The position numbers and the translations under genes are program-made. 58,029 bases of DNA from Rhizobium sp. P40RR-XXII (GTDB taxonomy: Bacteria; Pseudomonadota; Alphaproteobacteria; Rhizobiales; Rhizobiaceae), in contig NZ_JABAII010000028.1 in assembly GCF_012641405.1 (NCBI RefSeq), positions 1-58,029 on the forward strand, given 5' to 3'. Below the pieces are notes generated by a model. The model was not told the origin of the DNA, made no database searches, and saw only the letters and a program-made list of their open reading frames with translations. Position 1 is the first letter of the stretch. Each line of letters begins with the position of its first letter. This document shows, in pieces, positions 17,769 through 25,757 of this stretch.

Positions 17769-19202
17769 ATGTCGGAGTATCCGAACACAAGGCTTCATAT
17801 CAACGGCGTTTGGCGCGATGGCTCCAACGAGCCGCTAGCCATCATAAATCCAGCCTCGGGCGAGGTCATCGGCAACGTCTCAAATGCCGGCAGCAATGAT
17901 CTCGACGAAGCGCTTGCCGCAGCCGCGGCCGGCTTCCAACAATGGCGTCAGGTCAGCGCGTTGGAGCGGTCGAAACTTCTTCGCAAGGCGGCTGAAATAC
18001 TTCGTGGGCGCTCGACGGCGATCGCCAGGACGATGACGCTGGAACAGGGTAAGCCGCTGGCCGAGTCCCTGGCGGAAACCTTGAGCGCCGCCGACATCAT
18101 CGATTGGTTTGCCGAGGAGGCTCGTCGCGCCTATGGCCGTTTGATTCCTCCAAGAGCGAGGAATGTCAGACAGATGGTCATAAAGGAGCCAGTCGGCCCG
18201 GTGGCGGCCTTCAGTCCTTGGAATTTCCCGTTGAATCAGGCGGTGCGTAAAGTGTCGGCAGCTCTTGCAGCCGGCTGTTCAATCATCCTAAAAGGACCCG
18301 AAGAGACCCCGGCGAGTTGTGCTGAACTTGTTCGCGCATTCGCTGACGCAAGCTTGCCGGCTGGTGTGCTCAATCTTGTCTTCGGCATACCGGCGGACAT
18401 CTCGGGTTACCTCATTCCGCACCCGGTGATCCGCAAAATCTCCTTCACCGGATCGACGGCGGTCGGAAAACAACTCGCCTCGCTCGCGGGTGCCCACATG
18501 AAGCGCGTGACGATGGAACTGGGCGGGCATGCGCCAGCCATCGTGTTCGACGATGCGGACGTCGATCTGGCGGTTCGAATATTGAGTGGTGCAAAGTTTC
18601 GAAATGCCGGACAGGTCTGCGTGGCGCCAACGCGCTTTCTTGTTCAGCAGGGCGTCTATGAGAAATTTCTCGACGGCTTTGTGAAGGCGGCCGAAGCGAT
18701 AAATGTGGGCGACGGTTTGAAGGATGGTGTGAACATGGGACCGCTTGCCAACGCTCGCCGGATCGAGGCGATGGAAGCCTTGACGGCAGACGCCGTGTCT
18801 CGTGGAGCAAGCGTTGCGATCGGAGGCAAGAGGATTGGAAATCGGGGAAATTTCTTCCAGCCCACCATTCTCACCGATGTTCCGCTCGACGCGCGTGTCT
18901 CTAATGAGGAGCCTTTTGGGCCGATGGCGCTGGTCAGTACATTTGCGGACTATGATTCTGCCGTCGCGGAGGCGAACCGGCTACCATACGGACTGGCCGC
19001 CTATGCCTATACGACATCCGCAAAGACAAGCGCCGCGCTCGCTCGCGACATTGAAAGCGGGATGCTTTCTATCAATCACCACGGACTGGCGCTCCCGGAG
19101 TTGCCGTTCGGCGGCATCAAGGATTCCGGTTACGGCTCGGAAGGTGGGACTGAGGCGATGGACAGTTATTTCAATTCGAAGCTCGTGACCGAAGCGACAT
19201 AG
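17769..19202 (+). CDS. NAD(P)-dependent aldehyde dehydrogenase, GabD-like
   Basis: Aldehyde dehydrogenase of 477 residues. The catalytic cysteine is C284 in AGQVCVAPTR and the general base E250 in MELGGHAP; the cofactor loop is FSPWNFPLNQAVRK and ISFTGSTAVGKQLA. Overall it resembles succinate- and glutarate-semialdehyde dehydrogenases. It starts with ATG at 17769, 18 bases after the gamma-glutamyltransferase-like gene. In the operon it is the natural sink for the aldehyde made by the phospho-lyase or by transamination: glutamate semialdehyde, 2-aminoadipate semialdehyde, 4-aminobutanal or succinate semialdehyde are all possible. Confidence 0.88.
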   Translation: MSEYPNTRLHINGVWRDGSNEPLAIINPASGEVIGNVSNAGSNDLDEALAAAAAGFQQWRQVSALERSKLLRKAAEILRGRSTAIARTMTLEQGKPLAESLAETLSAADIIDWFAEEARRAYGRLIPPRARNVRQMVIKEPVGPVAAFSPWNFPLNQAVRKVSAALAAGCSIILKGPEETPASCAELVRAFADASLPAGVLNLVFGIPADISGYLIPHPVIRKISFTGSTAVGKQLASLAGAHMKRVTMELGGHAPAIVFDDADVDLAVRILSGAKFRNAGQVCVAPTRFLVQQGVYEKFLDGFVKAAEAINVGDGLKDGVNMGPLANARRIEAMEALTADAVSRGASVAIGGKRIGNRGNFFQPTILTDVPLDARVSNEEPFGPMALVSTFADYDSAVAEANRLPYGLAAYAYTTSAKTSAALARDIESGMLSINHHGLALPELPFGGIKDSGYGSEGGTEAMDSYFNSKLVTEAT

Positions 19203-19271
19203 TCCGATTTTTGCCCGCGGAACGCCCGAGACAACTTCAAGAGACGTCCCTAAGAAAGCTGGAACAATGCA

Positions 19272-20336
19272 ATGTCCGCGTTAAAAGGAAATTCTAAGAC
19301 GGGTGTGCTCGGCGCCGAACTGGAAACTGCTTCTGTCCCCGTGCCATGCGACCAAGCTCAACAAATTGCTTGCGACCATTATGGCCTTTCTGGTCGCGCA
19401 ACATGGCTGTGGGGCGAAAAGGACAGCAATTATCGCCTGACGCTCGAGGATGGCACGGCGTATCTCTTAAAAATCCTCAATCCTGTAGAGGATCCACTCG
19501 TTACCTCCATGCACAGCTTAGCGCTCTTACATGTGGAGGAAGTGGATCCAGGAATTCCGACCCAGCGCGTCATCCGTACGCGTGACGGTGCCGCGGATTT
19601 TCGCTTTGTGGCGGACGACGGCAGCGAACGCGGCGTGCGCATGGTCACCTTCGCACCAGGCGTTTCACAACGGACCGCGCCACAGTCTCCTCTACAGCGC
19701 CGGCGGGTTGGCGCGTTGCTCGGACGTTTGCAAAAGGCCTTGAAAAGCTTTTCCCATGAGGCTGCATCCCATCGCATCAGCTGGGATTTGAAACATGCGA
19801 TAGGGATGCGTGAAGTCCTGCCGACATTTGCTGATATACATCAGCGAACGCGCCTCGAAAATGCGATCGACGAGTTCGAGACGGCGATTGTGCCGATCAT
19901 GAACACGTTGGATGCCCAAGTCATCCACAACGACTTCAATATGGAAAACATCCTCGTCGATACGACAACGCCCGATACAATCACCGGCATCATTGATTTT
20001 GGCGACATGGTGCACGCCCCCACGCTTTTCGACGTGGGTGTCGCTGCTGCCTACCAGATCGGGGATGAGCCTGATCCGGTACGGGCGATGTGCGATCTTA
20101 TCAGGGGATATCGCAGCGAATGTTTCCTATCCGATACCGAAATCTCTCTAGTCTACAAGGCAGCGGTCATGCGGTTGGTGATGCGGCTTTGTATTCCGAA
20201 ATGGCGCGCACGGCTATTCCCCGAGCACGCTCAGCGCTTGACCACCCAAAGTGCGGGCGTTTGGGCACAATTAGCGCGCCTTGATGCAATTCCAAGGACC
20301 GTCGCTATCGAAAGACTGCGCGAAGCCAATCGGTGA
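19272..20336 (+). CDS. Aminoglycoside-phosphotransferase-fold kinase, hydroxylysine-kinase-like
   Basis: Small-molecule kinase of 354 residues. The ATP-lid lysine region is TAYLLKILN, the catalytic loop is H219-N-D221-F-N-M-E-N226, and the metal site is D242-F-G in IIDFGDM. The ENFxxxxxDGxxYxLKxxN-like opening and the WDLKHAIGMRE helix are reminiscent of eukaryotic hydroxylysine kinase (HYKK/AGPHD1). The next gene, overlapping it by four bases, is a phospho-lyase of the family that uses the HYKK product. The pair therefore probably phosphorylates and then splits a vicinal amino alcohol. Ethanolamine or homoserine kinases share the fold and are alternatives. Confidence 0.75.
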   Translation: MSALKGNSKTGVLGAELETASVPVPCDQAQQIACDHYGLSGRATWLWGEKDSNYRLTLEDGTAYLLKILNPVEDPLVTSMHSLALLHVEEVDPGIPTQRVIRTRDGAADFRFVADDGSERGVRMVTFAPGVSQRTAPQSPLQRRRVGALLGRLQKALKSFSHEAASHRISWDLKHAIGMREVLPTFADIHQRTRLENAIDEFETAIVPIMNTLDAQVIHNDFNMENILVDTTTPDTITGIIDFGDMVHAPTLFDVGVAAAYQIGDEPDPVRAMCDLIRGYRSECFLSDTEISLVYKAAVMRLVMRLCIPKWRARLFPEHAQRLTTQSAGVWAQLARLDAIPRTVAIERLREANR

Positions 20337-21703
20337 TCAAAAGCATGAAAAAAACCGTTTCCCACAAACCGAGCGCACCGATGGTCAACGGTTTCGACTC
20401 GGCACGGCTCGGTAGCCTGCCGGAACGAGAGCGAAAGATGATCGAGCGCCGACAGATGCTACTCGGATCGTCGTATCGGCTCTTTTATGAAAATCCAGTC
20501 CATATCACAAAGGCCAAAGGCGTATGGCTGTATGGACCGGACGGAGAAACCTATCTCGACGCCTATAATAACGTGCCGTCGGTTGGTCATTGCCACCCGC
20601 ACGTTGTGGAGGCAATAAGTTACCAAGCATCGCAACTCAATACTCATACACGTTATCTGAACGAGCAAATCCTCTCCTACTCCGAAAGGCTTTTGGCGAC
20701 GTTTCCGGCCGAACTCGACCGTGTGATGTACACCTGCACCGGCAGCGAGGCGGTCGATCTAGCCCTCCGGTTGGCACGCTATTATACCAGTGGCACCGGT
20801 ATCATCATTACGGAGAACGCTTATCATGGCGTTACGGCTTCGGCGGCGGAAATCTCGCCGTTGCTTGGGGACAGCGTACCTCTTGGCCAGCATGTGCTGA
20901 CGGTGCCGGCGCCCGACACTTATCGCGCCAACGGTCGCGATGTTGGCGCGGCATTGGCGCAGGACGTCGCTAAAGCGATTGGCCACATGCGCCGCCGGGG
21001 TATCACGCCAGCCGCCTTTATCGCCGACAGCATCTTTTCCACGGATGGCGTTCTTGCCGATCCGCCCGGTTTCCTCAAGCCTGTCGTTGATGTGCTAAAA
21101 AAAGCTAGTGTACTTTATATCGCTGACGAGGTGCAGCCCGGTTTCGGGCGAGTAGGCTCAAACATGTGGGGTTTCGCGCGTCACGAAGTCGTCCCGGACA
21201 TTGCAGTCATAGGCAAGCCGATGGGTAACGGAATGCCAATCGCAGCGGCCATTATGAAGTCGGACATCCAGGAGCGTTTCGGCCAGGATATACGTTACTT
21301 CAATACATTTGGGGCCAACAACGTTTCTTTGGCTGCTGCCTCGGCTGTACTTGACGTTATCGAGAAAGAAAACCTTATGCAAAATGCTCGCAAGACAGGG
21401 GACTACCTAAAGGCAGGAATGAACAGCTTGAAAGAGACGTTCACGTCGATTGGAGATGTACGAGGCAGCGGTTTGTTTCTTGGGTTGGAGTTTGTACGCA
21501 ATCGGGACAGCCGCGAGCCAGATAGCCGCCTCGCGCTGAAGGTCGTTAGTAAGCTTCGTGATCGGCGTGTGTTGATAAGTGCCTCAGGACCAAATGGCAA
21601 TGTTCTCAAAATTCGGCCGCCACTCCCTTTCTCTCGCGAAAATGCTGATATGCTGCTCAACGCATTGGAGGATGCTCTTATCGAAATAGAACGCGGGGAG
21701 TGA
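20333..21703 (+). CDS. PLP-dependent phospho-lyase, ETNPPL/PHYKPL-like (class III aminotransferase fold)
   Basis: Fold-type I PLP enzyme of 456 residues with K295 in VIGKPMGNGMP. It is annotated easily as an aminotransferase but its long motifs match ethanolamine-phosphate and 5-phosphohydroxylysine phospho-lyases: YLDAYNNVPSVGHCHPHVVE, APDTYR, ADEVQPGFGRVGSNMW, YFNTFGANNVSLAAA, GDVRGSGLFLGLEFVRN and ISASGPNGNVLKIRPP. Those enzymes eliminate ammonia and phosphate from O-phospho vicinal amino alcohols, leaving an aldehyde. GTG at 20333 overlaps the kinase stop (GTGA); an ATG at 20345 is an alternative start. The coupling to a hydroxylysine-kinase-like gene supports the reaction type. The substrate is inferred, not seen. 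Confidence 0.78.
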   Translation: MIKSMKKTVSHKPSAPMVNGFDSARLGSLPERERKMIERRQMLLGSSYRLFYENPVHITKAKGVWLYGPDGETYLDAYNNVPSVGHCHPHVVEAISYQASQLNTHTRYLNEQILSYSERLLATFPAELDRVMYTCTGSEAVDLALRLARYYTSGTGIIITENAYHGVTASAAEISPLLGDSVPLGQHVLTVPAPDTYRANGRDVGAALAQDVAKAIGHMRRRGITPAAFIADSIFSTDGVLADPPGFLKPVVDVLKKASVLYIADEVQPGFGRVGSNMWGFARHEVVPDIAVIGKPMGNGMPIAAAIMKSDIQERFGQDIRYFNTFGANNVSLAAASAVLDVIEKENLMQNARKTGDYLKAGMNSLKETFTSIGDVRGSGLFLGLEFVRNRDSREPDSRLALKVVSKLRDRRVLISASGPNGNVLKIRPPLPFSRENADMLLNALEDALIEIERGE

Positions 21704-21758
21704 GTATGGCAGCCTTCAAGTCGAGGCGGTGGAAGCCGGAGTGGCAAAGAAGAACCCT

Positions 21759-22535
21759 TCAGATCCCAGCATACCATTCATAGCCGCGATCCTCCCAGAA
21801 GCCGCCATTGCCGCCCCAAAGGTCGTCGAACTTGTCGCGGATCTCGATTCTCATAAGGTATTTGGCATTTTTGTAACCGAGGTGACGCTCGACACGCAGG
21901 CGTAACGGCGCGCCATGCTCGACTTCCAGATCCTTGCCGTTCAATGCGTAAGCGAGAATCGATTGCGGATGAAACGCGTCGATCAGGTCGATGCTCTCGT
22001 AATAGCGGCCGCTGCCATCAAGCGTCTGCTCCAGCTCATCAGCGCAATAGAAGACCGCGTAGCGAGCACCGGGCTTCAGGCCGGCCGTCTGCAGGATCAG
22101 ACCCAAAGGCACGCCCTGCCATTTGCCGATGGCGCTCCAACCTTCGACGCAGTCGTGGCGGGTGATCTGGGTGCGCGAGGGCAGTCTCTTCAAGTCCGCC
22201 AGCGACAATTCCATCGGCTTGTTGACCATGCCGTCGATCTTCAGACGCCAGTTGGCAAACTTTGTCTCGACCATCTCGACGTATGCCGGACTGTTGGGCG
22301 CTGTCGATCCGTTCGGGTGAAAGCTCGGCGAAATATCGGCCTCGGTATATTCGCGGGCGAGCGCCTGCGGGGAAACGATCAGCCGTTGCGTGCCCATGGT
22401 CAACCGTTCCGCCAGAGCCAGCACCTGCTGGGCGTGCTGGTTCTGGGTAACATCATCGCAACCGGTCAGGCCCAACGCGCCGAAGCCGGCGGCCGAGCCG
22501 ATGAGAAAGCGGCGGCGGCTGAGAAAGGAGGTCAT
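21759..22535 (-). CDS. Molybdopterin-dependent oxidoreductase, sulfite oxidase family
   Basis: Periplasmic molybdoenzyme of 258 residues with a Tat signal (SRRRFLIGSAAG) and a lipobox-like GLTGC just after it. The molybdenum-ligating cysteine is in TRHDCVEGWSAIGKW, the conserved core of the sulfite-oxidase/MsrP molybdopterin domain; YYESIDLIDAFHPQSILAYAL and HGAPLRLRVERHLGYKNAKY complete the domain. Length fits a domain-only enzyme without a dimerisation domain. Its ATG overlaps the stop of the cytochrome b gene (ATGA), so electrons probably pass between the two. Likely a reductase or dehydrogenase of sulfoxide or sulfite-type substrates; direction cannot be told. Confidence 0.85.
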   Translation of the reverse strand: MTSFLSRRRFLIGSAAGFGALGLTGCDDVTQNQHAQQVLALAERLTMGTQRLIVSPQALAREYTEADISPSFHPNGSTAPNSPAYVEMVETKFANWRLKIDGMVNKPMELSLADLKRLPSRTQITRHDCVEGWSAIGKWQGVPLGLILQTAGLKPGARYAVFYCADELEQTLDGSGRYYESIDLIDAFHPQSILAYALNGKDLEVEHGAPLRLRVERHLGYKNAKYLMRIEIRDKFDDLWGGNGGFWEDRGYEWYAGI

Positions 22536-23392
22536 CGGTCGGTCTCCTCATTGGTGATGGAATAGCGGCCGGTCACCATCGAACGCATGTTGTTCCAGAG
22601 GCCGGAGAGGAACACCATCGCGACGTGAACGATGACGAACAGCACCAGGCTCCAGGCGGTGATAAAATGAATGCCGCGCGCCGACTGGCGGCCGCCGAAG
22701 ATGTCGAGCAGGAATGGATAGCCGGCATCTATTGCAGGCGACATGGTCAACCCCGAGCCGATCATCAGGGGCAGCAGGATGAAAATCACGATGAGGTAGG
22801 CCAGCTTCTGCAGCGCATTGTAGCGGCGCGCATTGTCGCCCTTTGGAAAACGCAGCCGGGCATGGTCCTTGATTTCATGCCAGATATTGCGGGGTGCGAT
22901 ATCCTGAGCGGTCGGGGCTAGGTCACGGCGGAAATGACCGCCGATCAGGCTATATGCAAAATAAACGAACCCGTTGATGACGAACAGCCAAGCAAAAAAG
23001 AAATGCCATCGCCGGCCGGCCGCAAGATCCTGGAAGCTGGGGATCGTGGCCCAGGCGGGGAATGCACGCGGCGCCATTTCGCCATCGACCGCAGACGCGC
23101 CAAGCAAACCGGTTGTCGTGATCGACAGGCGGCCGATCCGTACTGTTCCGATGACCTTGTCGCCATCCTGATTGCTGGCGATTTCGAACCAGGATGGGTC
23201 TTCGACCGCACCGTAGTTCCCCCAATGCAGCTGCGGATCGGCATTGAAGATCTGCATGCCGCTCATCAGCAGCAGCGTCAGACATAGGACGTTGATCCAG
23301 TGCGTGATCCGCGTGACAACCGAATGCCGGCGAATGAAGATCTTGGCTGGGGGAGGTGGCGGCGCAGTGCCAATCTGCTCGATGCTTGCCAT
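22532..23392 (-). CDS. Cytochrome b561-type membrane subunit
   Basis: Membrane di-heme cytochrome b of 286 residues with about four core helices. Candidate heme histidines are in RITHWINVLCLTLLLMSG, AGRRWHFFFAWLFVING, and the pair in GIHFITAWSLVLFVIVHVAM. An unusual periplasmic stretch of about 70 residues lies between helices 1 and 2. The ATG at 23392 has AGGAG eight bases upstream; the open frame extends further but without coding character. Overlap with the molybdoenzyme gene makes it the quinone-linked partner, analogous to MsrQ/YedZ in role though of a different family. Confidence 0.85.
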   Translation of the reverse strand: MASIEQIGTAPPPPPAKIFIRRHSVVTRITHWINVLCLTLLLMSGMQIFNADPQLHWGNYGAVEDPSWFEIASNQDGDKVIGTVRIGRLSITTTGLLGASAVDGEMAPRAFPAWATIPSFQDLAAGRRWHFFFAWLFVINGFVYFAYSLIGGHFRRDLAPTAQDIAPRNIWHEIKDHARLRFPKGDNARRYNALQKLAYLIVIFILLPLMIGSGLTMSPAIDAGYPFLLDIFGGRQSARGIHFITAWSLVLFVIVHVAMVFLSGLWNNMRSMVTGRYSITNEETDR

Positions 23393-23523
23393 AGACGGTT
23401 CTCCTGATGGTGCCACCGGATAGCGGCTAGCTGGAACTCTATGAGGGGCGGGTCGTCGCCACCCATTGAAATTGCCCGGATGCCATCGGCAGCCGGGCAA
23501 TCTGCGATTTCGCCGCAGTCGTC

Positions 23524-24147
23524 TCACATCGGCGGAATAACGCCGTTGATGCCGACGAGCACGCGGTCGGATTCAACCATGTTGTCCCCAGTCGTCGTGC
23601 CGTTGATAATAACACCGGCGCCGGGCTTGATGTCGTCCTTCGTCGCGTTGCCAATAGTCACGACGGGCGTACCCGGCGGGATCGAGATCTTCTTCTCGCC
23701 GCCCTTATAGGTGAGCGACAGCGTCGGGCCGTTGACCGAGGTCACGGCACTTGCAACCGTGGCATTGGTCATCGAGCTTTTCGGCTTCAGGTCCCAGCCG
23801 TAATCACCCTCGCCGGTGCCTTTCATGGCCGCCGGGAAGATCAGCACTTCCAGCGCGCCGTTGACGCCGCTATCGGTCGGCACTGACGCAATGCCGACGA
23901 AGTCCCCCGGTTTGATATCTGTTACGGCGGCTTTGACGATGCCGTTGACAGCCCATCCGGACTTCAACATGATCGTAACGTCCTTGCCTTCACGCGATTT
24001 GACCTTCAGTGTATCGCCGTTGAGTCTTTCCACGACGCCGCGAACGCGAGCCTTGTCGGCCGCATGCGCAGACACTACGGTCAATGTCCCGAGGGCCAAT
24101 GCAGCACCCACGATTTTCAACTTTGACAGCGACATTCTGCTCTCCAT
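23524..24147 (-). CDS. Periplasmic protein with repeated OB-like domains (DUF5666-like)
   Basis: Secreted protein of 207 residues. A signal peptide (LKIVGAALALGTLTVVSAHA) precedes ADKARVRGVVERLNGDTLKV. Two similar beta-rich segments, KARVRGVVERLNGDTLKVKS and SAVTSVNGPTLSLTYKGGEK, suggest an internal duplication, each followed by a D-I-K-P-G turn (DIKPGDFVGI and DIKPGAGVII). No catalytic motif is seen; small-molecule or metal binding is possible. The ATG at 24147 has AGGAG eight bases upstream; an internal ATG 12 bases later is possible. It is first gene of the minus-strand operon behind the ECF promoter at 24277-24303, with 131 bases to the cytochrome gene. Confidence 0.7.
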   Translation of the reverse strand: MESRMSLSKLKIVGAALALGTLTVVSAHAADKARVRGVVERLNGDTLKVKSREGKDVTIMLKSGWAVNGIVKAAVTDIKPGDFVGIASVPTDSGVNGALEVLIFPAAMKGTGEGDYGWDLKPKSSMTNATVASAVTSVNGPTLSLTYKGGEKKISIPPGTPVVTIGNATKDDIKPGAGVIINGTTTGDNMVESDRVLVGINGVIPPM

Positions 24148-24276
24148 ATCTTCATCTCCTAATACGTGATCCCCACGCGGCCATCGGGCATAGTGCGTAG
24201 GCGATCGCTTGGAAGGTCGAACACCTTGCGATGGCACCTGAGCGGCAACAGCAATTGTTCCTCAATTCCGCCCTCT

Positions 24277-24303
24277 CATTCGGCGGCTCCGGAAATGCGT
24301 TAC
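24277..24303 (-). promoter_or_regulatory. ECF-type promoter for the molybdoenzyme operon
   Basis: On the minus strand GTAACG (24303-24298) is followed after 15 bases by CGAATG (24282-24277). The layout is identical to the plus-strand site at 24358-24384. SigF-type ECF promoters in alpha-proteobacteria are of the form GTAAC, about 16 bases, CGAA. The leader to the start codon at 24147 would be about 120 bases. Confidence 0.75.
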
Positions 24304-24357
24304 ACAGATCACGGGGATGTGATCACGAGACCGGGGAAGAATAATTTGGATGGACAT

Positions 24358-24384
24358 GTAACAAGTCGCGGCCAAGAACGAATG
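24358..24384 (+). promoter_or_regulatory. ECF-type promoter for the sigma/anti-sigma operon
   Basis: GTAACA (24358-24363) is followed after 15 bases by CGAATG (24379-24384), the same elements and spacing as the divergent promoter at 24277-24303. Transcription would begin close to the sigma start codon at 24396, giving a very short leader. It points to autoregulation by the ECF sigma factor. Confidence 0.75.
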
Positions 24385-24395
24385 ATGGCCCGTGG

Positions 24396-24950
24396 ATGAC
24401 TAAATCGGTATCGGAAGAGATCTTGAAGGGTTTAATGCTTCTATCGCTTGACGGCGATGAGGCGGCATACAGACGCTTGCTTACAGTTCTGCGTGATCTG
24501 CTTCTGATTTATTATCGGAAGCGTTTAGGATCGCGTGTTGAATGGGACGTCGAAGACCTTGTCCAGGAAGTGCTTCTGGCTTTGCACAACCGCCGAATAA
24601 CCTTCGATCGGGACCGACCGTTCACGGCGTGGTTTTTCCAGATCGCCAGATACAAGCTAGTTGACCACCTGCGTATCGCCAAGCGCAAAAGCGAGAGTAA
24701 CGTAGAGCTGGACGATGAACTTGCAGGCGATTTTCGAGAGGAAGCACTATTTGCCCATCTCGACGTCGATCGCCTGCTCGATCAACTGCCTCTTAAACAG
24801 AGAGAGCTTCTCCGACAGGTCAAGCTATTCGGGAATACGACCGCTGAAACGGCAGTCAACACGGGTCAGTCGGAAGTCATGGTTCGCGTAAGCATCCACC
24901 GAAGCATACGAGAGATTGGTCGCAGATTGGGCTTTGCCAATGACGAATAG
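24396..24950 (+). CDS. ECF RNA polymerase sigma factor, SigF-like
   Basis: Sigma-70 family ECF factor of 184 residues. Region 2 has EWDVEDLVQEVLLALHNRR and PFTAWFFQIARYKLVDHLR; region 4 has LDQLPLKQRELLRQVKLFG and a helix-turn-helix in NTGQSEVMVRVSIHRSIREI. The gene overlaps by 11 bases an NrsF-type membrane protein, which is the usual anti-sigma partner. The same GTAAC-N16-CGAATG promoter precedes this gene and the divergent molybdoenzyme operon, which defines a local regulon. In Caulobacter SigF and in rhizobial counterparts such factors answer to oxidising or sulfur stress; the signal here is not known. Confidence 0.9.
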   Translation: MTKSVSEEILKGLMLLSLDGDEAAYRRLLTVLRDLLLIYYRKRLGSRVEWDVEDLVQEVLLALHNRRITFDRDRPFTAWFFQIARYKLVDHLRIAKRKSESNVELDDELAGDFREEALFAHLDVDRLLDQLPLKQRELLRQVKLFGNTTAETAVNTGQSEVMVRVSIHRSIREIGRRLGFANDE

Positions 24951-25581
24951 TGATGAATTGATCGAGAAGCTGGCAGCAGGGCTTGCCCCGGTACCTCCGC
25001 ACGCCCTGAGAAAGAGGCTGGCTCACGTTGTCGGAATTGGAGTGCTGGGGGCAGCGGTTGCGCTGTTGGCATCGTTCGCTATTCGCTCAAATAGCCAAAC
25101 CGTTTCCCTGGTCGCGTTCACCGTAAAATTCGCATATTCGGTTTGCGTGATGGCTATGTTGATCGTTGCGCTCGAGCAGATAGCCCGGCCGGGAGGGCGG
25201 ATTAGTGAGCCGTTACGCGTCATCGGCGCTATATTCGTCATCATGGTTTTTTTGGCTGTCGCGCAGCTTGGCTATTCTCCGCCTACCTCTTATCGCTTTT
25301 TGATCCTTGGTTACTCCTCGGTGATATGTCCGTTTCTGATCGCGGCGTTCGGTCTTCCGGCCTTCGGGGCCAACATATGGTTTCTCCGCCGGGCGGCTCC
25401 GACGCGACCCAGGCTCGCTGGATTCATTGCTGGTGCGTGTGCCGGCGCTACGGGCGCCTGGGTATATTCCTGGGCGTGCATCGAGAACGGTATTCCGTTC
25501 ATCACCATCTGGTACACACTCGGCATCCTGTTGAGTGGGCTGTTAGGATGCTTCTTCGGTAAGCTGCTTTTGCGCTGGTAG
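24940..25581 (+). CDS. NrsF family anti-sigma factor, integral membrane
   Basis: Membrane protein of 213 residues with about six hydrophobic helices and a short cytoplasmic N-terminus (MTNSDELIEKLAAGLAPVPP), the plan of NrsF/DUF1109 proteins that hold SigF-type sigma factors at the membrane. Two cysteines in predicted membrane or periplasmic parts (SVCVMAMLI and SWACIENGIPF) are candidates for sensing. The ATG at 24940 lies inside the sigma gene in another frame, which couples translation of the pair. An earlier start at 24916 is unlikely because it would extend the overlap. Confidence 0.85.
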   Translation: MTNSDELIEKLAAGLAPVPPHALRKRLAHVVGIGVLGAAVALLASFAIRSNSQTVSLVAFTVKFAYSVCVMAMLIVALEQIARPGGRISEPLRVIGAIFVIMVFLAVAQLGYSPPTSYRFLILGYSSVICPFLIAAFGLPAFGANIWFLRRAAPTRPRLAGFIAGACAGATGAWVYSWACIENGIPFITIWYTLGILLSGLLGCFFGKLLLRW

Positions 25582-25757
25582 TCCCCATCGAAACGCCAGC
25601 CGTCCTTCCGGCGATTGCCGACCCTCATACGTACTCCTGTGGGTGGAATGCGACCAAAGATATTGGCGTCGCTAATCACAAGCCCTTCAGGTTGGTAATG
25701 CTCGCCAATAAGCACCGACGGCATCAACGCAAGCCAACATCGTGGATCGCCTTCTGA

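Noticed and set aside
14758..19202. Reading the whole cluster simply as GABA or guanidinobutyrate degradation
   Set aside because: That explains ureohydrolase, aminotransferase and dehydrogenase but leaves the coupled kinase and phospho-lyase without a role; kept only as an alternative.
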